A DNA stretch of 64,000 nt from Sceloporus undulatus (Eukaryota > Chordata > Lepidosauria > Squamata > Phrynosomatidae): contig NC_056529.1 of assembly GCF_019175285.1 (NCBI RefSeq), positions 732,455 through 796,454 on the forward strand, read 5' to 3'. This document shows, in pieces, positions 39,201-48,580 of this stretch (within the stretch, counting starts at the first letter, position 1; each line of letters starts with the position of its first letter). A program made the position numbers and the translations under genes. The notes below the pieces were generated by a model that saw nothing but the letters and a program-made list of their open reading frames with translations, had not been told where the DNA came from and ran no database searches.

Positions 39201-42200
39201 GCAAAGAGGAGTCCATGTGGTTTGGACTCGATGTGGAAATTTCAATTTGGCTGGCTTGCTGATGGAGTAATCAGACATTTCCCTCTGCCCTTTCCTTTGC
39301 CAAAAGCTCATTTTATCAGCTTGAATTGGGCAGCTGAAAGAGTCCTGGGCATGTAAAGACAAGAGGGAAGGCATTCCAGAAAGCTCAGCTTGCAGGACAT
39401 AAATTCATAGGCTCACAGACTCCCAGAGTTGGAAAGGACCGCCAGAAGCCATCAAGTTCAACCCTCTGCTCATTGCAAGATCTTGCAATGTTTCCCAAAC
39501 TTTGGTCTTCCAGGTGTTCGGGACTTCAAATCCCAGAGACCCTGGCTAGCTTAGCCAATTGTAAGGAATTCTGGGAGCTGAAGTCCAAAACATCTAGAAG
39601 ACCAAAGTTTGGGAAACAGTGCAGGTAGCTGTCCAACCTCTTTCTGAAGGGAAGGAGATCCCACCACTTCTCTAGGCAATTGGTACCAGATGTTCAGGTT
39701 TTCATACACTTATTTCTTCCTAGTCTAGCTTTCCATATCGCTATTCCCTGGGCAATTGCATAGAAATAAAACAATAAAGATGTTCAGAGCAGGCAAAATT
39801 GCAAGAACCCATACTCCAATGCAGAGAAAGACAAGTATGCAAAAGGCTGGGAATTCTCCAGAGGAGGCAGCCATGCTGATATCAGCCATGTTCCCTTGAT
39901 GCCTGGCTCTCTCTAGGGCACACCAGGAATTTCTGAATACTGTAATACACAAGGATATGAATCTTTGCTTATTCTACCCTCCAGCACAAGAATACATAAT
40001 GTCCAAAGTTTTCTCTTCTCTGCATGAGAAAGAAAAGATTTCTGTGCAGTTCTTGATACTTTGGGATGTCTTTGGGGTAATTCTTTTTTCTTTTTTCTTT
40101 TGCAACAGAAATAAATTTTTCCATTTCTGCATGGAAACCATGGGTGCCAGTGTGTTTCGGGGTCTTGTATGTGCAAGTTTTCTATACAGAAATCAGTGTT
40201 TCCTATGCAAGCAAACAGTGTTCTCTATTCAAGGAAAGTGTTTTCTATGCAGGAAACAGATTTGTCTATGCAGGGAAAGTGTTTTCTATGCAAGAAACAG
40301 TGTTTTCTATGCAGGAAATTTACTTTCTGTGTTAGAAAGTTGCTGTCTGCAAGCAGAAAACCCCCACAAAGAAATGATCTTAAAAACCACCCTGGAGTGG
40401 CAAGAATCTTGTGGCTGGTCTGTTTTTCTCAGTGGAGTTTATTGAAGGTTGGAGCACCCCATTTTTGCCAAGGAAAGAAAAAGTAGGAACTATTATTTTC
40501 CATTGCTACTCTCCTCCAGTGTAATTGTCCAGCAAAGTCGAGCAGCCGGCTTCCAGGGCAGGTTGCTTGTCCGAAGTATTCAGTTCCACTGTTAAAGAGT
40601 CTTGTATTGTTAGGAAATGGTTCCAAAGGCTTAACCAAAGTCTGCTCACTTGCCAGCTCCTTGGAACAGAAGAGAACATGTCTGTTCCATCTGCTCTGTG
40701 ACAGCCCTTGAGATATTTGAAGATGGCTGAGTGCAAGTCGGTCATGCCTTTACCACTGAAAGGTCTTGGGTATTCCCCTCATGCTCTCAAATGTGCCAGA
40801 CACTGGCTGACCTCTGGGATTTGGGGAAGATGGAGGATGCAGGGGTTGTGAGACTAAATGTGTAATGGAAGATGGAGTTATGACAAGAGAACACTCTGTG
40901 AGTAAGGAAAGGTCATTAAAATGAAGGTGGATATCATGAATGGACTGGAGAAGGCGGAGAAGTGGAATGACAGCCATCTTCAGCTATCTGAAGAAAGCTC
41001 GTTTTCTGCCGTTTCAGAAAGTAGGATTTCCACCAATGGATCCAAATTGCACGAAAAGAGAGTGCAGCCAAACATTAGGAAGAATGTGCCGGTGGTAAAA
41101 GCAGTTCAGCCATGGAACAAACTCCCTTAGAAGATGGTAGACTTTCCCTCACTGAAGTTAAAAAAAAATGTCCGCCTCTCAGGAATGCTTCAGTGGTGGA
41201 TTTCTGCACTTGGAAGGTGGCCTTTGGGGGTACCCCCCCACTTTACATTTCTGATTCTAACAGCTCCAAATGTTTAGAGATTTGTCCAATGATACAGCAT
41301 TGGTCCAGTAAGTATTGGTAAGGTGAATCTGCATATGTCAACTGGATAAACATTTTCTAAGGACACTGATCTAACATGTGTTTTGGCCTGTCCAGCTAGG
41401 AAGTGACCATCCATGAACACACGCATCCCTTCATTCAAATGTGGTTGGATTTTAGATCCAACAGAACCATTGTTCGTGTACTTTCCACTTTCAATTCACA
41501 TGCTGTCTTGGGGTCAACTGAAAATTAGTTTGGAAAATGTAAAAGGAAAGTAAATTGAAGAATGCCAATGGATGAGCATGATGTGCTGCTTGACAAATGG
41601 GGAAGAAGGAGCAGAAAGAGAAGCAAGAAGAAAAGGGGTCTTTTTTTGGGCGCTAGAGGCACCTGCAGCCAGGTGTTATTGGTGGATGCTGCTTTGGAAG
41701 AGCACCATTGACTCTGACATCTTTCCTTTCTCCACTTTTCAGGGGTGCTGTCTCTGGAGCCTGCATGAACCCAGCCAGAGCATTTGGACCTGCAGTGGTT
41801 GCAAACTACTGGGACTATCACTGGGTGTACTGGGTGAGCCCCATGGTGGGTGGACTCCTGGTTGGTGCATTGATAAGGTAGGTGGGCCAGGAGTAATAAG
41901 GTGGGTCACTTAGGAGTAGGGTTATGAGGGACAGACAGGAAGAGGCCATAGCTTGGAAAGCTAGCTAGGGGATTCTGGGAGTTGCAGCCTTAAAAAGTAA
42001 GTCTCCCAAGCTCTAATAACAGAGGTTCCAAAAGATTATGCCCTGCATAAAGAAAGAGGCCATATTACTATAAGAGGGAAAGAGCTTGTTTGCTGCTGCT
42101 CCAGAGACTAGAATAGGAAGCAATGGATTCAAGTGGCAAGAAAAGAAAATTCCACCTAAACTTCAGGAAGAACACCTTTCCTGTGAGAGCTGTTCAAGAA

Positions 42201-43062
42201 TGGAAGATGGACTTTCCATCTTTGGAGGTCTTTAAACAGAGGTTGGGTGGATGCTTTCAGGAGTGCTTTAGCTGTGCATACCTGCATGGCAGAAAGTCTC
42301 CCTGTTAGCTCATAGTATGCCAGTGCAGAGAACAGCTGCCGAATTCATTGGAACCAAATAGGAAATGATTGGACCTAGGAGATGGGAAGAGGGGAGGGCA
42401 AGGGATTGATGCCAAATCCTGTAAGTCTAGTGGAGACCGTATGTAGCTTGTGTAGTGTATATCTCCAGGTAAGGAGCTTCATTGTGCTTATGGTGCATCA
42501 CCCTCCTGAATACCAACATTGTGCCATCAATGGTGTATCTGCCCATGTACATCTGCTTCTTGTTCCCTTGCAAAATGGGGAATATGATGCACAACAGCTG
42601 TTTTTGCAATCCTAGGGAATTGGGGGGGACACATTGGATGCATTAATGAATAGTTAAGCACCACCCAAGAGTGCACAACCTGGAACCCTGTGGGAAGATT
42701 CTAACTAGAGGAAACCCCTTGAACCAATGATCCATGGGACCGACCTATGTGTTGACTGACCTCACTCAACAATGGGTTCAGAGGGTCTGCACGATCCAGG
42801 AATGCACACAGTTGCATGCACAACCAATACTCTTGCGGAGCATCACATGCACAACTGTGAATGGAATCTGGATATTACATCATGGCCAAAAAAGGTTAAC
42901 TGCTGGAGTAAGAAAATCCAATGTATGAGTGAAAAACTCCAAGAGGATCCCACTCCCTACATTCAAAAGTGAAGAGGGCTACCCTGAAGCTTAACTGATA
43001 CCCATTTTTACTCTTTCAGGTTCCTGATTGGAGACAGGAAGACCCGCATCTGGCTAAAATAA
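35740..43062 (+). CDS. AQP8: Aquaporin-8 (5 coding exons, 256 aa)
   Basis: This is a six-helix channel of the MIP family that passes water, ammonia and hydrogen peroxide across plasma and mitochondrial membranes. Coding exons are 35740-35990, 37056-37182, 38025-38239, 41743-41877 and 43020-43062; junctions are GT-AG and the phases join into a 771-nt frame. The two pore boxes are HYNPAV (Asn89-Pro90-Ala91) and CMNPAR (Asn207-Pro208-Ala209, with the filter Arg210). His69 in LAHGLALG is the usual filter histidine. Cys50 in [10 protein letters not shown] matches the redox-sensitive cysteine of human AQP8. Asn136-Ala-Thr is a possible glycosylation site in loop C. Helices lie near 34-55, 64-83, 105-126, 151-171, 182-198 and 224-243. 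[15 protein letters not shown]-type loop sequence (here [14 protein letters not shown]) is typical of AQP8. Length agrees with human (261). The ATG at 35740 lies 9 nt after a possible acceptor (CAG at 35728-35730), so a small upstream exon could add or move the N-terminus. Confidence 0.96.
36105..36215 (-). repeat. L2-type LINE 3' tail
   Basis: TTTATTTGTTCAGTCCATACCTTGCCTTTC...AAGATGGCTTACGGTAATTTAAAA is the complement of the L2-type 3' end. Confidence 0.55.
36221..36256. repeat. AAT microsatellite
   Basis: Twelve AAT units in AQP8 intron 1. Confidence 0.95.
37355..37595 (+). repeat. tRNA-derived SINE with internal insertion
   Basis: A box GGCTTGAGTGTTGGACTATG, B box AGTTCAATTCCCC, body, and the end GGTCGCCATAAGTCAGAAATGACTTGAAGGCAC. 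About 50 bp (TTATTCTTATTATAGTTTATTT...) interrupts the body. In AQP8 intron 2. Confidence 0.9.
38299..38486 (+). repeat. tRNA-derived SINE
   Basis: From AATAGTTTAAGCATAGGACTCTGG to GACTTGAAGGCACACAACAACAA, with the body shortened. In AQP8 intron 3. Confidence 0.9.
38780..38965. repeat. Degenerate TTTTCTG-GCA-type patch
   Basis: TTTTTCTGGCAGGGAA, TTTTGCATAGGGGGGAAA and TTTTTCTGCAAGAAAAA recur; related in wording to the 40175-40335 minisatellite. Confidence 0.35.
39408..39680 (-). repeat. CR1-like 3' end interrupted by a MITE
   Basis: TTCATAGGCTCACAGACTCCCAGAGTTGGAAAGGACC...AAGTTCAACCC resumes after the MITE as CAGGTAGCTGTCCAACCTCTTTCTGAAGGGAAGGAGATCCCACC, both in CR1/antisense wording. Confidence 0.7.
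39487..39620. mobile_element. Palindromic MITE inside the CR1-like fragment
   Basis: Arms TTTCCCAAACTTTGGTCTTC and GAAGACCAAAGTTTGGGAAA, then GACTTCAAATCCCAG against CTGGGAGCTGAAGTCC. Confidence 0.85.
40175..40335. repeat. Minisatellite with a unit of about 21 bp
   Basis: About seven imperfect copies of GTGTTTTCTATGCAGGAAACA, in AQP8 intron 3. Frames across it give repetitive Cys-, Phe- and Tyr-rich peptides which I take as by-products. Confidence 0.85.
40495..40745 (-). repeat. CR1-like LINE fragment
   Basis: The minus strand encodes, with decay, [20 protein letters not shown] and the following C-terminal region up to an [16 protein letters not shown]-type end. Confidence 0.75.
40950..41165 (+). 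repeat. CR1 LINE fragment
   Basis: [40 protein letters not shown]: a decayed CR1 C-terminus. Confidence 0.8.
42060..42315 (+). repeat. CR1 LINE 3' region
   Basis: GAGCTTGTTTGCTGCTGCTCCAGAGACTAGAATAGGAAGCAATGG through TTTGGAGGTCTTTAAACAGAGGTTGGGTGG, in AQP8 intron 4. Confidence 0.85.
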
Positions 43063-43880
43063 CTGATGCCTGGATGCAGCAGGGCTTTTTGGCCTTCAGC
43101 CATGCTGTCCACCTCTCCTCCCCTGCCATCCTTCTTGGCCAGACTCAGGACATCCCTGTCCACTTGGAGGCAATAGCTTGGACTCCTGGACCCCTTTTCA
43201 GGACTTGTTCCTTTCTACCATTTATTGTGTGTTTATTATTTATTGCAGCTTCTTTTGTGTGAATGAAGACAGATGCAAACCACTGGCTGCTCCGAATTTG
43301 GGAGAGCCTCACTTAGGTACATTTTGGACCAAAATTTTGCAGCACCAGAAGGTCCCTTTCTCTCTCCACTTTCAAGGAGGGAAGGGTCTCCTCTTCCTCC
43401 TCTTTACCCAGAATGCTTTGCCACGGCCGTCTGCGCAAAGGAAAACACCCTTCTCTTGGATGCTGTGATGTCACAGATGGTGGGTGATGCCATGAGGGTG
43501 ATGTCACAGGGCAATGCCACTAAACATGATGCAATATTACCCTCAGTTGCTCAGAGTATGTCATTCCAACAACAAACTCCCAGTCTAACAAAGCAAGAGA
43601 ATATATTTCTTCGTGGTCTCTGCAAATGCACACAAATGGCGTTATTCTGCCCCTACGCAGTCAGCTTCAGAACCTTCTTAGCGCTATTAGCGGCATTTTA
43701 GCGGTAGCAACTGCTTTATCAGACAGTTTCCTGCCTAAACCCTCCTTTTATGCGCCGCAAAAGCAGCATCTAGGAACTCTTCACAGATTCATTTTCCTGT
43801 CAGACTTTTAAAATTTGATTTGATAGGGTCAATCTGCATTTTGGTGGTCATTTTTTTTAAACATCGCTGCAATTTATTAG
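43063..43880 (+). other. Probable AQP8 3' untranslated region and flank
   Basis: The stop is at 43060-43062. No AATAAA follows within 800 bases; the nearest variant is ATTAAA near 44069. The 3' end cannot be placed. The region has no repeat that I recognise and no convincing frame. Confidence 0.35.
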
Positions 43881-43894
43881 AAAACCAAATATGT

Positions 43895-44240
43895 AAATAT
43901 GGGTTTAAATTCTGAGGTAAAAGTTGTTTAACAACAGCTTGCACTGCGATTTCTTAGAGAATCGCGCACTTATATGTGGGTTTAAATTCTGAGGTAAAAA
44001 TTGCTTAACGGCTTCTTGCCTCACCTTCGCGTTTGGCAAGGCTCTTTCTTCTCTGAGGAGACTTTTAAAATTAAACCTGAGGAAAACATCTTTTCTTTTT
44101 AAACGACTGCGCCCTTCGCTGGCGCACTTGCTAAAGTCCCCTTTTTATTCCTGAGGAGAATTTTTTAAAAATGGCGCCCACCTCACTGAGGCGCTGGGCA
44201 AAGTCTGTTTGAACTCCTGAGGAGAATTGCAAATGGAGGC
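43895..44240. repeat. Degenerate tandem repeat of about 80 bp
   Basis: ATGGGTTTAAATTCTGAGGTAAAA (here split as ATGGGTTTAAATTC and TGAGGTAAAA) occurs near 43899 and 43977, followed by weaker units with CCTGAGGA(A/G)AA near 44075, 44150 and 44215. Confidence 0.6.
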
Positions 44241-44292
44241 TGTACCAAAATGACTCATTTGTAGTTGCTGGGAGCCCTTAACTCCCAGAAAA

Positions 44293-44522
44293 TAAGGCTG
44301 CATCCACACTGGAGAAATAACCCAGTTTGGCACCACTTTAACTTTTTGCTGGCTCAAGGCTATGAATTCTGGGAGTTGAAGTCTGTTGTGAGGTCCAGAG
44401 ATGAGCTCTCCACTCCGCTCTGGGCCTACAACAAACTCCAACTCCCAGAATTCCAAACCCTTGAGCCAGGATGCTGAAAAGCAGTGCCAAACTGGGTTAT
44501 TTCCCCAGTGTGGATGCAGCCT
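44293..44522. mobile_element. Palindromic MITE family 3
   Basis: GCTGCATCCACACTGGAGAA, AACCCAGTTTGGCACCACTT and ATTCTGGGAGTTGAAGT are mirrored by AACTCCCAGAATTCC, GCAGTGCCAAACTGGGTTAT and CCAGTGTGGATGCAGC. Confidence 0.9.
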
Positions 44523-44922
44523 AAGGTGGCGTTCCCACATGGCCTAAAATGTTTATTAGGATGTGAATTAAGGGGGCATCGTTTCCATTTAACCCCGAAT
44601 CCGATCCGCATTGCCTCAGAATCGTTCCCATTCAGTTTCGAATCTGATTTGGGTTTCATTGTATATTCCGGATTATATGCCTATAAACCGGTTTAAAAAA
44701 ACAGTAGGTTATAATGCGGATTATTTTTGATCCTGGGGTCCGATTCGCTGTATCCGAATGGGAACGACAAGGCTGTCTGATTCGGGAACCTGGAGATGGG
44801 AGGAGCAGCGCTCAAGAGGCTGACCTTGGGGTGTCACCCTCTTTGTTGGAACATAATCCGAATCAGAATCGCGCCAATATAATCCGTTTTATCTGCCAAG
44901 TGGGACCGCTCCCTACGCCTTA
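44523..44922. mobile_element. Probable non-autonomous DNA transposon
   Basis: The left end GGTGGCGTTCCCACATGGC and the complement of the right end GGAGCGGTCCCACTTGGC are similar. The interior repeats AATCCGAT/ATCCGAAT phrases in both directions (for example near 44598, 44640, 44745 and 44855). Confidence 0.5.
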
Positions 44923-45268
44923 AGGGAGGCATGATAACCTTTCAGTTTTGGTTGAGAAGGGCCCCTGGTCCAGATGTTTTGGGAACTGTAGCCCCCATCA
45001 TGCTTCCCCATAGGCTTTGCTGGGCATCTTCCGACACAAAGACAGAACTGCAAACCCTCTGCCCTGAAGGCCATTCCTTTGACTGTTGCAGACTGCAGCT
45101 CCCAGCATCCTTATTATTTGCCGATGCTGGCTGCAGGTCGATGGGACTGGCAATGCAACAACATCAGGAGGGTTTTGTGATTCCCATTTTTGCTTGCGTT
45201 GGTTGCATTTTCCAGCTTTGCAATGAGTGCCAGTCTGTCTGGGTTAATCTCCCTTGCAGCCCTGACTT

Positions 45269-45312
45269 TCTTCTCCTTTCTTTCTTTCTTTCCTTCCTTC
45301 CTTCCTTCCTTC
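45269..45312. repeat. CTTT/CTTC microsatellite
   Basis: CTTT units passing into CTTC units. Confidence 0.93.
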
Positions 45313-45754
45313 TCATCCACTTTCCCTCCATCGCCCTCGGTCTCCTTGCCAAAGCTGGCTGCAAAGAGGCAGCTCCAGAAGCCCTAATAAGGTGAACCAA
45401 AGTGGAGGCGGTGGAAGGCAGGAAGGCAGGCTGTAAATCACCCGGCTTGTGACGCTGCTAATTGATGCCTGAATATTCAAACACACATACACAACACACA
45501 ACACAGGCACACTCATTCCACGGCTCTGCAAGAAGCCAAGGGGCCTGGGTCTCTCCTTGAGAAACAACAGACCCAGCTGGGAATTCGGTTTTTAAATGGA
45601 AGCCGTTTGGCCTTTGAGTTCGCAACCCTATCATGGGGATCAATGTTCCTTGCAGCCCTGACTTTCTGCACCTTCCTTCCTTCCTTCTTTGCCTACGCCA
45701 CCATTTTGAGCATGACTCAGAGCATGGCCAGATTTGTTCAGAAGGGGTTTGATA

Positions 45755-45862
45755 TGGTCTTAATCTGAGGCTGAGAGAATGTGATTTGCCCTGTCACCCA
45801 ATAGGTTTTCATGGCTGAGGGGGGTTTCGAACCCTGATCTCCCAGCAGGGTAACCAGACGTC
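45755..45862 (-). repeat. tRNA-derived SINE, 5' half
   Basis: GAGGCTGAGAGAATGTGATTTGCCC...GTTTCGAACCCTGATCTCC. Confidence 0.85.
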
Positions 45863-46659
45863 TCCCCCTTTTCTGGGATGTGACCTGCATTTCAATCTCC
45901 TTTCCAGGAGGCACTTCCAAATTCCTTCCATTTTGAGCATGGATTTACATTTACACGAGTGCTTTGGTAATGTCCTGTTTTTCTTGCATCCTCTCCATTT
46001 AGCACTGCCTTGTCCTCCTTTACAGCAATGACCTCTGGTCCCCCAGCACCCCAGTCCCTCAGCCTACGTTCCTATGGGACTTCTTTTTCCATTTGCCTGG
46101 AAAAGTGTAATTTGGGGGAGCCGGAGGAGCCAGGGTTTTGGCTGCAGCCCCAGAGCTTTGCATCCTCACCCTGAAACATGGCAGGAGGAGATCCTTGAGG
46201 GAAAGCAGCTCTGCTGGAGGAGGTTTTTGGGGGATGGAAATTTAAGCATTGCCATGGCAACCCCTCCTGCCAGCATCTTCCTGCATCCTCTCCTTTTGGA
46301 CCAGGGAGGGCTGCCTTCCCCCAGAGGAGAAATCACAAAAGGCTGCCCATGTTTGTGTTTGTTGTTGTTGTTGTTGTGAACATGCCAGAAAAGCTTCCTT
46401 TCTGAATCGTTTCACCTCCTCCGCCTTTCTTCTCCCAAAGTTTCCTAAACAACCGAACCCACCCTTCCCAGGTCAAGGCCTGAAGCCCCCATAGATCCCT
46501 CCAAAATGCTTTTTTATACCAAGACCATAATCGTTCTGCTATTAAAAGCAAAAGCCAAAGCAGGAACCTGGATAGCCAAGGGTTGAATATTGCAAAATAT
46601 TTCAAGAAATCAATTGGAAAACAAACAAACATTTGCTTTAAGACAGTGTTTCTTTAGCA

Positions 46660-46858
46660 ACCTGATGTTGTTGCTGTTATGTACCTTTAGGTACCATCTT
46701 TCTAGAAAGTTCCTGGCAAGAAAAAGCTTGTCATGTCCTTCTGAGGCTGAGAGAGTGTGACTTGCCCAAGAATACTTCTGGGTCTCCAAGCCTGAATAGG
46801 GATTCGAACCCTAAGCTCCCAGAGTTTTGGTCCAACATTCAAATCATGCTGGCTTTCA
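46660..46858 (-). repeat. tRNA-derived SINE
   Basis: From TGTTGTTGCTGTTATGTACC through CTGAGAGAGTGTGACTTGCCC to GGGATTCGAACCCTAAGCTCCC and TTCAAATCATGCTGG. Confidence 0.9.
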
Positions 46859-47042
46859 AACCTATGGCAATCTTATCCTTGAGTTTTCATGGCCAAATTT
46901 ATTCAGAAGAAACTGAGGCTGAGAGAGAGTCTAACTTGCCCATGGCCACCCAGTAGATTCTGCACAACTGAGTTGGGAATCGCATTCAGTTCTCCCAGTG
47001 CCCTAGTCCAAAACTCAAACTGCTGCACTATGCTGACTCCGG
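46859..47042 (-). repeat. tRNA-derived SINE, next to the previous copy
   Basis: ACCTATGGCAATCTTATCCTTGAGTTTTCATGGCC...GAGTTGGGAATCGCATTC...ACTCAAACTGCTGCACTATGC. Confidence 0.85.
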
Positions 47043-47127
47043 GTTGACATTCTCCTAGTTCTTTTCTTGGTAAGATTTGTTTTTCCAAAGAGGTTTGTCA
47101 CTTTTGCCTTCCTTTATGCTTGAGAGG

Positions 47128-47304
47128 AGAGCCAGTGTGATTTGAGCATAGCACTAGGACTCCGGAAACCAGGGTTTGAATCCTTGGTCAGCCATGGAAA
47201 CCCAGAGGGAGGCAAAGGCAAACCCCATCTGAACAAACCTTGCCAAGAAAGCCCCATGATAGAGTCGCCATAATTTGGGAAAGACTTGAAGGCGCACAAC
47301 AACT
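47128..47304 (+). repeat. tRNA-derived SINE
   Basis: GCCAGTGTGATTTGAGCATAG, AGGGTTTGAATCC, GAACAAACCTTGCCAAGAAAG and ACTTGAAGGCGCACAACAAC. Confidence 0.9.
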
Positions 47305-47307
47305 ACA

Positions 47308-47390
47308 TGATTGAGAGAATGTGACTTGCCCAAGGTTCCCCAATGGGTTTCCATGGCTAAGTAGGGATTCAAAGCATGATCTTCCTAATG
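47308..47390 (-). repeat. tRNA-derived SINE fragment
   Basis: ATTGAGAGAATGTGACTTGCCCAAGG...GTAGGGATTCAAAGCATGATC, back to back with the previous copy. Confidence 0.8.
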
Positions 47391-47795
47391 CTCAGGCAGA
47401 ATCTCTTTTCTTGCAATTGGAACCCATAAGTTCATGTCTCTTGGTTCATGTTCCTAACCCTGGTATAGAGCTGAGATTCAGAGGCAAGTTGGTGTTGCCT
47501 CTCATGTAAAGCATGCATAGAAAATTCTGTTTAAAAATCTCTGGAGATGGGGGTCCATCACCCTCCAATGCCATCCGTTCCATTGCCGAACCGCTTTTAC
47601 CATCAAGAAATTCCTCCTAATGTTTAGGCAGAACTTCTTCTCTTGTAATCCCTTGGCTCATATCCCAGTCTCTGGAGCAGCAGAAAGCAAACTTGCTCCA
47701 CCTTCTATATGACATCTTTTCAGGAATTTAAGTATAGTTCTGTCATATCACTTCTCACAGTCTCCTCTTCTCCAAACTAAACATATCCAGAAATA
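47390..47795 (-). repeat. CR1-like LINE 3' region (two pieces)
   Basis: CTTCCTAATGCTCAGGCAGAATC (47383-47480) and TCCTCCTAATGTTTAGGCAGAAC...CTGGAGCAGCAGAAAGCAAAC...CTTCTCCAAACTAAACATATCC (47545-47795) read as decayed antisense CR1. Confidence 0.8.
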
Positions 47796-48019
47796 ACTCC
47801 CGGCAAAGTCGGGTGGATTTTCTCTTTGGAGAGACCACTGACTTTGGAGGAACCTTGGGGAGAGAAGAAGTAGTTGAAGGGAGTCACACTTCATTTGGTT
47901 TTGCTAATGGTTATTGTATTTTATAATAGCTAGTGGTAGACCACTGGCGTGTATCTAGCAAGGGGGTTTGATAATGTTGGCTGGCTCCCGCAGTGTGCTA
48001 CTTCTCATGCTCAGAACTG

Positions 48020-48580
48020 AATCTTTGCATCTATGCACGCAACTGGAAATGTGATTTGCAAGTTGCTTTGGGGGGGCTTTGTGGACACCCAAGATCAGCA
48101 TGCGCATTTGAAAATAAATATATGCATGCAAGATTAAGCTCTCTGAGCATCAAGTGTGCAAATGTGAGATCATTGATATAATGGGATGGTGTAAGGTACC
48201 ACAGTCTCCATGAGAGATGAGGGATGCAGAGGAGGAACGCCCCACAATTCAAATCCCTCTTTGGATTGCATCTATTCATATACCTGGGAATGTGTTTTGC
48301 ATGTTGCTTTGAGGGGCTTTGTGGACATCCAAGATCAGCATGCCAAATGCATGCAAGATTCGGTTCTCTGAGCATCAAGTGTGCAAATGTCAGATCATTA
48401 ATCTAATGGGATGGTGTAGGGTACTACAGTCTCCATGAGAGATGGGGGATGCGGAGGAGGAATGCCCCAAAATTCAAATCCCTTTCTGGAAATGTGTTTT
48501 GCATGTTGCTTTGAGGGACTTTGTGGATGCCCAGGATCAGCATGCCTCAAATGTGCAATGCAAATATGATATCATAAACA
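48020..48580 (+). repeat. Local tandem repeat, units of about 240 and 202 bp
   Basis: Unit starts GGAAATGTG(A/T)TTTGCA lie at 48045, 48286 and 48488. Each unit continues GTTGCTTTGAGGGGCTTTGTGG, AAGATCAGCATGC, GAGCATCAAGTGTGCAAATG, ATAATGGGATGGTGTA and CAGTCTCCATGAGAGATG. The third unit is cut by the LINE and resumes at about 52088. No gene is apparent. Confidence 0.88.

Noticed and set aside
40175-40335. A CRISPR-like array
   Set aside because: The units follow each other without unique spacers. This is a minisatellite in a vertebrate intron.
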